Source of the DNA: Streptomyces sioyaensis
Lineage (GTDB): Bacteria > Actinomycetota > Actinomycetes > Streptomycetales > Streptomycetaceae
Direction: 5' to 3'
Assembly (NCBI RefSeq): GCF_004122735.1
Contig: NZ_SDIF01000034.1
Location: forward strand, 1 to 60,311
DNA: 60,311 nt
The first letter of the stretch is position 1. The number at the start of each line of letters is the position of its first letter. Made by a program: the position numbers and the translations under genes. Of the stretch, positions 33,823 to 41,665 are shown piece after piece. Under the pieces are notes generated by a model. It made no database searches. It was not told the origin of the DNA and worked only from the letters and a program-made list of their open reading frames with translations.

Positions 33823-34512
33823 TCAGTACCAGATGGCCACCGGGCACCCGCCCGCAGTGCGCTCGGGCGGATCCGGGAGGGGGCGCGCACGGCCGCGGGC
33901 AATCCGGTCGGCCGTCCACGCGGCAGCGGCCGCGTCCAGCACGTCGTCCGGCGGGGTACGCCCCGCGTCCCCCAGGTCGTCCGGGAGGACGATGCCGGCG
34001 TCGGCGAGGAGCGAGCGCCGAGCCATCTGCCCTGCCCAGCTCTTCTTGCGGGGCAGCAGCGCTGTCCCGCCCGCCAGGGCCCGGAACGAAACCTCGGGGT
34101 GCACTTCGAAGAGCCGGTCACCCCCGGGCTCCGTCAAGCAGGCGTTCGCCTCACGGAGTTTGCGTGCCAGCCCCCAGGTCTGGCGGCTCAGCCCGGTCCC
34201 GGTGAGTTCGCGGCACCGGCGCCGCGCGTCGTCGTACTCCTCCTCCTGCCACACCGCGCGCGGTGGCACCCGGAACACGCTGCCCCGCCGCGGTCCCAGC
34301 AGGGCCGCCGCCTCCGTGTCCGCCCGCCGCCACCCGGCGTCGAGGAGCCCCAGCGGCATGTCCACGGCCACGACCGCGACGCTGCCGGCCGCGGCTCCGG
34401 CCAGGAGGGTGAGCAGGGTGGTGACGGCCCGTGCCTCCGCGAAGCGGCCGTCGTGGAGCCCGACCGCCAGCCATCCGGCCGGACACGCGTCGACGCCGAG
34501 AACGGTCACCAT
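33823..34512 (-). CDS. DUF429 protein (predicted RNase H-like fold)
   Basis: 229 aa. The family N-terminus VTVLGVDACPAGWLAVGL supplies the first Asp of an RNase H-like fold, VAVVAVDMPLGLLD the second and GDRLFEVHPEVSFRAL the Glu-containing third strand; the terminal PPDDVLDAAAAAWTA carries the last acidic pair. Members are predicted nucleases with no settled function. Its ATG begins 2 nt after the methyltransferase stop, so the pair is an operon. Confidence 0.82.
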   Translation of the reverse strand: MVTVLGVDACPAGWLAVGLHDGRFAEARAVTTLLTLLAGAAAGSVAVVAVDMPLGLLDAGWRRADTEAAALLGPRRGSVFRVPPRAVWQEEEYDDARRRCRELTGTGLSRQTWGLARKLREANACLTEPGGDRLFEVHPEVSFRALAGGTALLPRKKSWAGQMARRSLLADAGIVLPDDLGDAGRTPPDDVLDAAAAAWTADRIARGRARPLPDPPERTAGGCPVAIWY

Positions 34513-34513
34513 G

Positions 34514-35188
34514 TCAGCCGGCGTCCTCGAACGGGGCCGTCGGAGGATAGCCGTACGCACCGTAAAGGCGGACGAAATAAGCGAGTGCGACGGTCCGGCG
34601 GCGCACGAGGCCCGGCTCCGATTTCTCGTACAGCTCGACCCGCTCCTGGCCGCCCGGCCCGATCGGCTGCACCAGACGGCCGCCCGCCCGCAGCTGTGCG
34701 GCCAGCGGCGGCGGCACCTCCGGGAAGGCGGCGGAGATCACGATCGCGTCGAACGGAGCCCGGTCGGCCACGCCCAGGGTGCCGTCGCCGACGACGATCT
34801 CGGCGTTCTCGACGCCCTGGCCGGCGAGGTTGGCCCGGGCCTGCCCGGCCATGTCCGCCCACCGCTCGACGCCGACGACGTACGCCGCAAGGCGCGCCAG
34901 CAGCGCCGTCTGGAAGCCGTGGCCGCTGCCGATCTCCAGGACGCGCTCGTCCCCCGTGAGGCCGAGCGCGGCAACCATCATCGCCACGAGGGAGGGCTGC
35001 GTCGTCACCTGGCCATGACCGATCGGAACCGGCGCGTCCGTGTACGCCGACGCGCGGTGCGACGCCGGGACGAAGGCCGAACGCGGGGTCGCCTGGAGGG
35101 CACGCAGGAGGCGCTCGTCCGTCACGCCGGAGGCGCGGGCGGCCCGGACCAGATCCTCGGGGCCCGGTTCGCGGCGGGGACGGGACAT
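34514..35188 (-). CDS. Protein-L-isoaspartate O-methyltransferase family protein
   Basis: 224 aa Rossmann methyltransferase. The PCMT-specific segment PIGHGQVTTQPSLVAMM and the SAM motif VLEIGSGHGFQTALLARLA are intact, as are DAIVISAAFPEVPPPLAAQLRAGGRLVQPIG. Repairs isoaspartyl residues in aged proteins, or a related methyl transfer. GGAGG lies 8 nt before ATG 35188. It drives the DUF429 gene downstream. Confidence 0.9.
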   Translation of the reverse strand: MSRPRREPGPEDLVRAARASGVTDERLLRALQATPRSAFVPASHRASAYTDAPVPIGHGQVTTQPSLVAMMVAALGLTGDERVLEIGSGHGFQTALLARLAAYVVGVERWADMAGQARANLAGQGVENAEIVVGDGTLGVADRAPFDAIVISAAFPEVPPPLAAQLRAGGRLVQPIGPGGQERVELYEKSEPGLVRRRTVALAYFVRLYGAYGYPPTAPFEDAG

Positions 35189-35286
35189 CCTGACCGCCTC
35201 CCTTCCCGACCATCGTCGGTCACGAACCGTTCCAGCACTACCCCGCCCTCACGGAACGCCAGGTCACAGCCATCATCTGCGGGCAG

Positions 35287-35586
35287 TCAGGAGAAGATCG
35301 CGTGCACCTGATCGACCGCTTCGGGCCCGTAGCCAACCGTACCCACGGGGACCGCACCGTCGATCGCCTCGATGACGCGACCGGCCCACACCGGCCCGAA
35401 CCCCCCGCAGAGTTCGATCAGTTGCACGCCCTCGCCCACCAGACGGCGCGCGGCCTCGATCCCCTCTTCAGGCTTCTCCACCCCCACAAGGACGGTGCGG
35501 CACGTACCCGTGTCCACGACACTGACATCGCCGCCTGCGGCACTGCCGGCTGCCGTGTAGATGAATCCCCAGTGCGTGAGCGCCAT
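35287..35586 (-). CDS. DUF6506-like small protein
   Basis: 99 aa. The sequence MALTHWGFIYTAAGSAAG..RTVLVGVEKPEEGIEAARRLVGEGVQLIELCGGFGPVWAGRVIEAIDGAVPVGTVGYG matches a small conserved family (DUF6506) often labelled hypothetical. It looks like a ferredoxin-like alpha/beta domain. GGAGG lies 9 nt before ATG 35586. Function unknown. Confidence 0.78.
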   Translation of the reverse strand: MALTHWGFIYTAAGSAAGGDVSVVDTGTCRTVLVGVEKPEEGIEAARRLVGEGVQLIELCGGFGPVWAGRVIEAIDGAVPVGTVGYGPEAVDQVHAIFS

Positions 35587-35778
35587 GCGGGTGCACCTCC
35601 GGTGATCGTCGAAGCCACCAGCCAAGCAGAACCGGGACGGGGGCGTCCCGGTTCGGAGGTGAGGCGCGAGTGATCCGCGCCTCACTCCGCGATCCCGGCA
35701 CCCACCGGAGCAGCAACTCGCGATGGCTGCGACGGCCGTCCGGTCATCGCGCCCTCGGCGACGATGACGACACCGGCT

Positions 35779-35804
35779 GACGAGTCGGCCGGTACGCCGG
35801 GGAC
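35779..35804. repeat. Third partial copy of the rnpB 3' end
   Basis: GACGAGTCGGCCGGTACGCC followed by GGGGAC; shares the terminal rnpB-derived core GACGAGTCGG and the GTACGCCGGGGAC extension seen in the 32951 copy. It lies directly upstream of the NACHT pseudogene. Confidence 0.5.
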
Positions 35805-35982
35805 TACTCGTGCTTTCGCCAGAAGGATCAGCAGGCGTCGTTCGGCGAGCTTCCGAACGGCAACCACCAAGACACTCAAGAAGGAATTGGCTTTTGCCCG
35901 CGCCCGGGTCGCGCTTCCGTGCGCCCATGGCGGAACGTCCTGCGCTCGGTGGCATGGCCGCCCAGCGGAGAAACGGACAACT

Positions 35983-36776
35983 ATGCAGGCATTGTGGTGG
36001 GCCACGGACGCGCAGCCGGTACGCAGGCTCTGGTGGACGGCGGCGTTGGTCGGCACTGGCCTGGTCCAGGTGGCCGTCGTCGCGTTCGTCGACGGCAAAA
36101 GCGCGGTCGAGAGATGGAAGCCCGCACTGGGGGTTGTGGTCTCCGTGCTGGGGCTGCTCTCCACGCTGACGCAGAGCGAGACCCGAACCGGGGAGGGTGG
36201 TGGCGCGGACTGGCTGAAAGCCCGGGCGGACGCCCTGGCGCGGGGCGGTGGAGGACATGTGGGCGGCCGAGGCGCGGCTGCGCAGACTGCAGGATCCCGA
36301 ACCACTGCCCGTTCGATGGCGCCCTGTGGACATGCCGCTGGCCGATCACGACGAGAACGTGTGGCGGCGCTCCGAGGCACATGCTGCCTTTAGCCTGCGG
36401 GGTGACCGCCTCGCTGTGCTGACCCGGGGCGCGGCAGCCACCATCGCAGGGTCTGCCGTCAGCGCCCTGCTGCTGATGACCACGCCGGACCGGTACGGGA
36501 TGCACGGCATGTCACTCCAAATGGCGCTCGTCATGGGCCCGCTGGCACTGAGCCTGAGCGCGTACGGACGGCTGGCCGTCGCGAGGATCTGGCTCGGCGC
36601 CACCGGTCGGCTGCCGTAGCGGCTGATGGCTTTTCTCAACGAGGCCCACACACGGGGCGTGCTACGCCAGTCCGGCGCACGCTACGAGTTCCGGCACCTC
36701 CGGCTTCAGGAGTGTCTTGCGCCAACGCCCGAACCAGACGGGGCGTACGCAGCACCCAGTACCGCAGCTACCTCAT
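35983..36776 (+). pseudogene. Membrane-anchored NACHT-family NTPase, decayed
   Basis: Three frames joined conceptually resemble the ends of Streptomyces membrane NACHT proteins. The N-terminal part (MQALWWATDAQPVRRLWWTAALVGTGLVQVAVVAF, two hydrophobic segments) runs into DALAR, where one extra G in the GGGG run at about 36241 shifts the frame. The next frame restores VEDMWAAEARLRRLQDPEPLPVRWRPVDMPLADHDENVWRR, after which the whole NACHT core is missing and the C-terminal membrane part begins (LAVLTRGAAATIAGSAVSALLLMT). A TAG at 36617 stands where family members have Trp in RLPWRLMAFL; the tail continues RGVLRQSGARYEFRHLRLQECLA to a stop at 36774. Family assignment is by recalled pattern, not by search. 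Confidence 0.65.
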
Positions 36777-36872
36777 AGACGGGTGCCTCGCCAAGACGGC
36801 CAGAGCTTCAGACCTGTCCGAGCAACCGGACGACATCGCGAGTTCCGCAGGTACGGGAAGGAAGCCCGACGG

Positions 36873-36948
36873 GGCACCCGACGGCCCTGGCCAGGGAATT
36901 TGCCCTGCTCAGGGGTGTAATGGCGGACGAGTCGGCCTGTACGCCGGG
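36873..36948. repeat. Native rnpB 3' end copy of the repeated att-like segment
   Basis: Includes the last about 25 nt of RNase P RNA and 50 nt beyond it, with the palindrome CCCTGGCCAGGG at 36885-36896. It matches 32951-33026 at 63 of 76 positions, and its core recurs at 35779. Confidence 0.65.
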
Positions 36949-37326
36949 TTCTGTCACCCCCGGTCCTTGCGGGCCGGGGGGAGACGGCCATCCATCTAGG
37001 GCTGTCGTTGCCGGCAGCCTCGTGCGGTCTACCCGCGGACTCGGGCGGGCAGCCCTCGGTCGTCCGCGCAGAGGCATCAGCCGATGCCTCCTCTTGACCT
37101 TGCTCCGGGTGGGGTTTACCTAGCCCTCCGAGTCACCTCGGAGGCTGGTGGTCTCTTACACCACCGTTTCACCCTTACCCGCGCCTTGCGGCACGGGCGG
37201 TTTGTTTTCTGTGGCACTGTCCCGCGGGTCACCCCGGGTGGGTGTTACCCACCACCCTGCCCTGTGGAGCCCGGACGTTCCTCGGGGGGATCGTCGATCC
37301 CCACGCGGCCGTCCGGCCGGCTCGTC
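36922..37326 (-). ncRNA. rnpB: RNase P RNA (bacterial type A)
   Basis: Catalytic RNA that removes 5' leaders from pre-tRNAs. On the minus strand the 5' end (CGAGCCGGCC..., near 37324) is followed by GAGGAACGTCCGGGCTCC, then ACAGAAAACAAACCGCC and the hallmark AAGGGTGAAACGGTGG, and by GGCTAGGTAAACCCCACCCG with GAGCAAGGTCAAGAGG. The 3' end reads ACCCGGCGTACAGGCCGACTC. These conserved pieces occur in the right order for the Streptomyces RNA of about 400 nt. Ends are approximate. The RNA points leftward, with its 3' end toward the accessory region. Confidence 0.94.
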
Positions 37327-37400
37327 CGCCGTGGCGACCATGGTACCCGCAGGCAGCGGCGCCGCGGCCCGCGCCCACGGGCGGGCCCGCCCGGCCGCCC

Positions 37401-37431
37401 TTGACCTTGTCGCGGCGGCAACGTTTCTACT
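37401..37431 (+). promoter_or_regulatory. Likely MerR-type promoter with 19-bp spacer
   Basis: TTGACC (37401-37406) and TCTACT (37426-37431) are separated by 19 bp, the long spacer typical of promoters untwisted by MerR-family activators. The -10 ends 6 nt before the ATG of the MerR gene, so the transcript would be leaderless, and autoregulation is likely. Confidence 0.5.
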
Positions 37432-37437
37432 GAGCGC

Positions 37438-38283
37438 ATGAGAATCGGGGAACTCGCCGCGCTGGTCGGCGTCAGCACCCGCGCGGTGCGCCACTACCAC
37501 CACCTCGGGCTGCTGCCCGAGCCTTCCCGCCGGGCCAACGGCTACCGGGAGTACGGGCTGGAGGATGCCGTCGCGCTCGCGCGGCTGCGGCGGCTGGCGG
37601 AGCTGGGGCTCGCGCTGGACGAGGTGCGTGACGTCCTGGCGGACGACTCCGGGCGGGAGCTGGCCGAGGTGCTGGCCGAGCTGGACGCGGACCTGGCCCG
37701 GCAGGAGGAGGAGATCCGGTCCCGGCGGGTGCGGCTGGCCGCCCTGCGGCGGCAGGCGGAGGAGCACGGCGGGCTGCCCGCCGAGGGGCCCGTCTCGGAC
37801 GAACTGGCCGCGGTCTTCGGGGAGATGGCCCGTGCCTCGGCGGCCCGGCCCGGCCCGGAACCCGCCATGGCGGCGAAGGAACGGGAGGTGCTGGCGCTGC
37901 TCGACTCGACGGTGGAGGAAGCGGAGCGCCGGCGGATGGCGGAGCTGCTGGGGGAGATGGCGGCGGAGCCGGGGGCGATGGAGCGGATGTACGAGGTGTA
38001 CGGGCTGCTCGATGCGCTGGCGGAGGCCGCGCCGGACGATCCGCGGGTGGCGCGGGCCGCTCAGGCACTCGCCGACTGCGTTCCGGACGCGGTGGCCGCG
38101 GAGCTCGGCGCGACGGGCAGCGGGGAGGCGGGCGGGCCGGGCGCGTCCGGCTTCATGACGGAGGAGGGCGGCTTCATGGCGGCGGAGAGCGGCTTCATGG
38201 CGGCGTACCACGCGCAGTTCGCGCCCGCGCAGGCCGCGGCCGTACGCGAGGCGGTCCGGCTGGTCACGGAGCGTGCGCGGTGA
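37438..38283 (+). CDS. MerR-family transcriptional regulator
   Basis: 281 aa. Winged helix-turn-helix MRIGELAALVGVSTRAVRHYHHLGLLPEPSRRANGYREYGLEDAVALARLRRLAELG (1-60), then a long coiled coil (to about 105) and a 170-residue helical C-terminal domain of no known ligand class. Near the C-terminus are three short repeats around GFM (GFMTEEG, GFMAAES, GFMAAYH). No Cys pair for metals. It has a leaderless start under a MerR-type promoter and overlaps the next gene by GTGA. Confidence 0.88.
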   Translation: MRIGELAALVGVSTRAVRHYHHLGLLPEPSRRANGYREYGLEDAVALARLRRLAELGLALDEVRDVLADDSGRELAEVLAELDADLARQEEEIRSRRVRLAALRRQAEEHGGLPAEGPVSDELAAVFGEMARASAARPGPEPAMAAKEREVLALLDSTVEEAERRRMAELLGEMAAEPGAMERMYEVYGLLDALAEAAPDDPRVARAAQALADCVPDAVAAELGATGSGEAGGPGASGFMTEEGGFMAAESGFMAAYHAQFAPAQAAAVREAVRLVTERAR

Positions 38284-38981
38284 GCCGGGGCGGTGCGCTG
38301 CGGCGGCTGGCCGCCCACGAGGGGCGGTGGCTGGTGAGTCTGGTGTGGTGGGTGGCGCGGCGGCGGATCGGGGTGGCGCCCGGCGAGCGCGCCCTGGGCT
38401 ATGCGGCGGCCCAGGCGGCGCTCCTCTACGGGCTGGCGTTCGTGTGTGTGGTGGAGACGGTGGGGCTGAGCGCGCTGTTCGCCGGCAGACCGGTGGTGCA
38501 TGGGGTGCTCCTGGTGCTCGATGTCTACACCGTGCTGATGGTGCTGGGCCTTCAGGCCTCCGCGGTCACCCGGCCGCATGTGCTGGGGGCGGACGTCCTG
38601 TGGCTGCGCGACGGTGCCCGGCGGGAGCTGCGGATACCGGTCGGGCGGATCGCCTCGGTCCGGTACGACCTGCGGTTCAGCAGGGAGGAGGGCCGGGCCG
38701 GCGACGGGGCGGCCGCGGGGGCCCCGGCCGGGGTGGCGGAGTTCGCCGTGGGCGGGCAGACCTCGGTCAGCGTCGAGCTGGTCGAACCGGTCGTGGTGGT
38801 GGGGCTGTTGGGGCAACGGGCGACCGTGGGCACGGTGCGGTTCCATGCGGATGATCCCCGGGCAGCGGTGCGGGCCGTACGGGAGGCCGTGGCGGGGGCG
38901 GGTGACGGCTCCCGCGGGGACGCGACGGGAGCCCGCGGGGACATGACGGGAGCCGGCGGGGCGAGGGTCACGCGGCCGTGA
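38280..38981 (+). CDS. Hypothetical membrane protein
   Basis: 233 aa, GTG start overlapping the MerR stop. Two to three hydrophobic segments (about 43-62, 66-95) precede a soluble beta-rich domain (HVLGADVLWLRDGARRELRIPVGRIASVRYDLRF) resembling membrane-associated PH-like domains. The last 30 residues are Gly/Ala repeats (GSRGDATGARGDMTGAG). Probably the regulatory target or partner of the MerR protein. Its 3' end overlaps the convergent exoribonuclease gene by 14 nt. Confidence 0.7.
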   Translation: MSRGGALRRLAAHEGRWLVSLVWWVARRRIGVAPGERALGYAAAQAALLYGLAFVCVVETVGLSALFAGRPVVHGVLLVLDVYTVLMVLGLQASAVTRPHVLGADVLWLRDGARRELRIPVGRIASVRYDLRFSREEGRAGDGAAAGAPAGVAEFAVGGQTSVSVELVEPVVVVGLLGQRATVGTVRFHADDPRAAVRAVREAVAGAGDGSRGDATGARGDMTGAGGARVTRP

Positions 38982-40479
38982 AGCGGACCGGTTGGTGGCC
39001 CGGTTCGGCCTCGGCGAGACGGACCGGGATACGGCTCCCGAGCGGCAGTGCGGGGCCTTCCGGGGCGGCTTCGACGGGGCCGATGACGGCCGGGTCGACG
39101 AGGTGGACGGTGCCATGGGTGGGGTCCGTCTCCTGGATCTCCACGACCAGGCCCTCGAAGACCTCCCCGATCCGGTCGCGCAGCAGGGCCGCCTCGACGA
39201 GGTCGACACAGGCCCGCTCGACCTGGTTGGCACGCTGGCTGCCCAGCTCCATCTCCCGGGGCAGCGCGGCCAGCGCCCCGCGGACCCAGGAGGGCGGCTC
39301 GGCGCCGGCCGAGGCGGCCAGGCACAGCTCGGAGGTGTAGCGGTCGACGAGCCGCCGCAGCGGCGCGGTGGCGTGCGCGTACGGGGCGGCGACCGCGGCG
39401 TGCAGGGCCTCGGACGCCGGGGGTGCGGTGCCGTCGAAGGCGGTGTAGCCGGCGCCGCGCAGCAGTGCGGTGCACTCCTGGAGGAACGCGGCGTGGGCGG
39501 GGCGGCGCGGGTCGAGGGCGCGGATCAGCGCCGCGTACGAGGTGTGGTGCGGCCAGTCGACGCCGAGCGCGCGGGCGGTCAGCCGCAGCCGGGCCACCGA
39601 GCCGTCAGGGGCGATGGGCAGCGTACGGAGGATGCCGGTGCCGGAGGCCAGCATCAGCTCGGCCGCGGCCATGCCGGTGAGCAGGGATATCTGCGCGTTC
39701 CAGCCGTAGGCCGGGAGCGGGGCGCGGTATTCGAGGCGGTAGCAGCCCTCCTCCTCGACGATCTCCTGCTCGGGGACGTTCAGGGAGATCGCGCCCCGGG
39801 CGACCTCCAGTTCCTCGCGCAGCAGCCCGATCTCGCGGAGCAGGGCGAGCGGCTCCTCGGCCGTACCGTCGTCGAGGATCCGCTGGACACCGGCGTAGTC
39901 GAGCTTGGCGCGGGAGCGGACCAGCGCGCGGCGGACCCGGACGTCGGCCAGGGCGCCGTCCGCGTCGAGGTCGAGCTGCCACAGGACGGCCGGGCGGTCC
40001 CGGTCTGGCAGCAGGCTGGCGGCGCCCTCGCTCAGCGCGTGCGGATACAGCGGGACCCGCTCGTCGGGGAAGTAGAGGGTGGTCACCCGGTGGTGCGCCT
40101 CGGCGTCCAGGGCCCCGCCGGGCGTCACGAACGAGGCGACATCGGCGATGGCGTAGTGGACGCGGTAGCCGCCCCCGGTCTTCGCCCCGGGGGACCCCCG
40201 GCCGGGGCGGCGGGAGAGGAACATCGCCTGGTCGAGATCGAGGGAGCCGGGCGGGTCGAGCGTGAAGAGCGGGAGGTCGGTGGCGTCCTCCAGGGTGTGC
40301 TCGGTCGCCACCGCGCCGTCGGCGGCCGGGATCCGCGGGGCGCGGGCCGCGCTCTCCGCCTCGGCCTGTGCCGTGGGCGGGAAGTGGTCCGGGATCTCCA
40401 GCCGTCCGCGCAGCTCCTGCAGCGCCACCCGCAGCGGGGCATCGGCTGCGTCGGTCACATGCATATGGAGACGGGGCAT
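38968..40479 (-). CDS. RNB domain exoribonuclease (RNase II family)
   Basis: 503 aa, a compact RNase II-like 3'-5' exonuclease. The catalytic RNB segment reads LFTLDPPGSLDLDQAMFLSRR (the clustered Asp residues that bind Mg), with VHYAIADVASFVTPGGALDAEAHHRVTTLYFPDERVPLYPHALSEGAASLLPDRDRPA as the family core and YAHATAPLRRLVDRYT near the end. N-terminal cold-shock domains are absent, so RNA capture may differ from E. coli RNase II. The ATG at 40479 has no ribosome binding site but sits just after a -10-like CATACGCT, so it may be leaderless. Confidence 0.9.
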   Translation of the reverse strand: MPRLHMHVTDAADAPLRVALQELRGRLEIPDHFPPTAQAEAESAARAPRIPAADGAVATEHTLEDATDLPLFTLDPPGSLDLDQAMFLSRRPGRGSPGAKTGGGYRVHYAIADVASFVTPGGALDAEAHHRVTTLYFPDERVPLYPHALSEGAASLLPDRDRPAVLWQLDLDADGALADVRVRRALVRSRAKLDYAGVQRILDDGTAEEPLALLREIGLLREELEVARGAISLNVPEQEIVEEEGCYRLEYRAPLPAYGWNAQISLLTGMAAAELMLASGTGILRTLPIAPDGSVARLRLTARALGVDWPHHTSYAALIRALDPRRPAHAAFLQECTALLRGAGYTAFDGTAPPASEALHAAVAAPYAHATAPLRRLVDRYTSELCLAASAGAEPPSWVRGALAALPREMELGSQRANQVERACVDLVEAALLRDRIGEVFEGLVVEIQETDPTHGTVHLVDPAVIGPVEAAPEGPALPLGSRIPVRLAEAEPGHQPVRFTAA

Positions 40480-40486
40480 GAAACCG

Positions 40487-40637
40487 AGCGTATGGCGGGT
40501 GGCCGCTCCCGGCGCGGCGTGCGGTGCGGCACCGGTTCCCGGCAGGCGGTGCGGCACCGGTCCCCCAGCCGGCGGTGGCGCGCCGGTCCCCCGGCGGGCG
40601 CGCGGGTTCCGTACCGGTCCGCCGCAGGCCATACGCT
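40487..40637. promoter_or_regulatory. Divergent promoter region with inverted GCCATACGCT elements
   Basis: GCCATACGCT occurs on the minus strand at 40487-40496 and on the plus strand at 40628-40637, pointing outward toward the exoribonuclease and yaaA genes. The internal TACGCT could be the -10 in both. A direct repeat GCGGTGCGGCACCGGT also lies between them (about 40519 and 40548). Confidence 0.4.
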
Positions 40638-40688
40638 TTCCCGGGGCGGGCCGCACCCCCGCCCGTACCGCCGCGAAGGAGAAACACC

Positions 40689-41486
40689 GTGCTCGTGCTG
40701 TTGCCGCCGTCCGAAGGGAAGGCCGCGGGAGGCAAGGGGGCGCCGCTGGACACCGGGGCGCTGTCGCTGCCGGGGCTGACCGCGGCGCGCGAGGAGGTGC
40801 TCGGGGAGCTCATCGAGCTGTGTGCCGCGGACGAGACCAAGGCCCAGGAGGTGCTCGGGCTCAGCGAGGGCCTCAAGGGCGAGATCGCCAAGAACGCGGG
40901 GCTGCGGACGGCGCCGGCCCGGCCGGCCGGGGAGATCTACACCGGGGTGCTCTACGACGCGCTCGACCTGGCGTCCCTGGACGCGGCGGCGCGCCGGCGG
41001 GCCGAGCGCTCGCTGCTGGTGTTCTCGGGGCTGTGGGGCGCCGTGGGGGTCGGCGACCGGATTCCGTCCTACCGCTGCTCGATGGGGGTGAAGCTGCCGG
41101 GCCTGGGCGCGCTGGGCGCGTACTGGCGGGCGCCGATGGCCGAGGTGCTGCCCGCGGCCGCCGGGGACGGGCTGGTGCTCGATCTGCGGTCGGCGGCGTA
41201 TGCGACGGCATGGAAGCCCAAGGGCGAGCTGGCCGGGCGTACCGCGACGGTGCGGGTGCTGCAGTCCAAGATCGTGGCCGGCGTGGAGAAGCGGACGGTG
41301 GTCAGCCACTTCAACAAGGCGACCAAGGGGCGGCTGGTGCGGGATCTGCTGTCGTCGGGGCGTGCGCCGGACGGCCCGGCCGAGCTGGTGGAGGCGCTGC
41401 GGGAGCTGGGCCATGCGGTGGAGGCACAGGCTCCGGCGACGGGCGGCAAGGCCTGGGCCGTCGATGTGATCGTGACGGAGCTGTAG
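40689..41486 (+). CDS. yaaA: Peroxide stress protein YaaA (DUF328/UPF0246)
   Basis: 265 aa cytoplasmic DNA/iron-protecting protein that lowers free intracellular iron under H2O2 stress in E. coli. Family hallmarks: LVLLPPSEGKA at the N-terminus, YTGVLYDALD, LLVFSGLWGAVGVGDRIPSYRCSMGVKLPGLG and VVSHFNKATKGRLVRDLL. The start is GTG 40689 with AAGGAG 7 nt upstream. Confidence 0.92.
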   Translation: MLVLLPPSEGKAAGGKGAPLDTGALSLPGLTAAREEVLGELIELCAADETKAQEVLGLSEGLKGEIAKNAGLRTAPARPAGEIYTGVLYDALDLASLDAAARRRAERSLLVFSGLWGAVGVGDRIPSYRCSMGVKLPGLGALGAYWRAPMAEVLPAAAGDGLVLDLRSAAYATAWKPKGELAGRTATVRVLQSKIVAGVEKRTVVSHFNKATKGRLVRDLLSSGRAPDGPAELVEALRELGHAVEAQAPATGGKAWAVDVIVTEL

Positions 41487-41549
41487 GCGGGAGCGGGAGT
41501 CGCCGGTACGGCCCGGAGGGGTCACGGGAGCCGGTACGGCCAGGGGGGA

Positions 41550-41613
41550 GTCGATACGGCCCGGAGGGCACCCGACGACTGACGGTACGGCCCGGAGGGC
41601 ACCCGACGACTGG
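41550..41613. repeat. Two tandem copies of a 31-bp unit
   Basis: Units (G/A)TACGGCCCGGAGGGCACC followed by CGACGACTG(A/G)C, at about 41553-41583 and 41584-41614, with two further degenerate GGTACGGCC... starts at 41505 and 41533. Located between yaaA and the aldolase gene; no coding. Confidence 0.6.
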
Positions 41614-41615
41614 CG

Positions 41616-41641
41616 GTTGCAGCATGTGCAACGCTCGTTGC
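41616..41641. promoter_or_regulatory. Candidate operator of the KDPG aldolase gene
   Basis: Two overlapping dyads: GTTGCA-GCATG-TGCAAC (41616-41632) and GCAACG-CT-CGTTGC (41628-41641), the latter perfect. They end 24 nt before the aldolase ATG. Half-sites TTGCA/GCAACG are of the kind bound by LacI or GntR repressors of sugar-acid catabolism; the regulator is not in the window. Confidence 0.45.
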
Positions 41642-41665
41642 GGAGGGTGGGCGGGCCTGCGCACC

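Noticed and set aside
35764..35982. N-terminal extension of the NACHT remnant
   Set aside because: It translates the rnpB-like repeat and basic filler; the family start is MQALWW-like at 35983.
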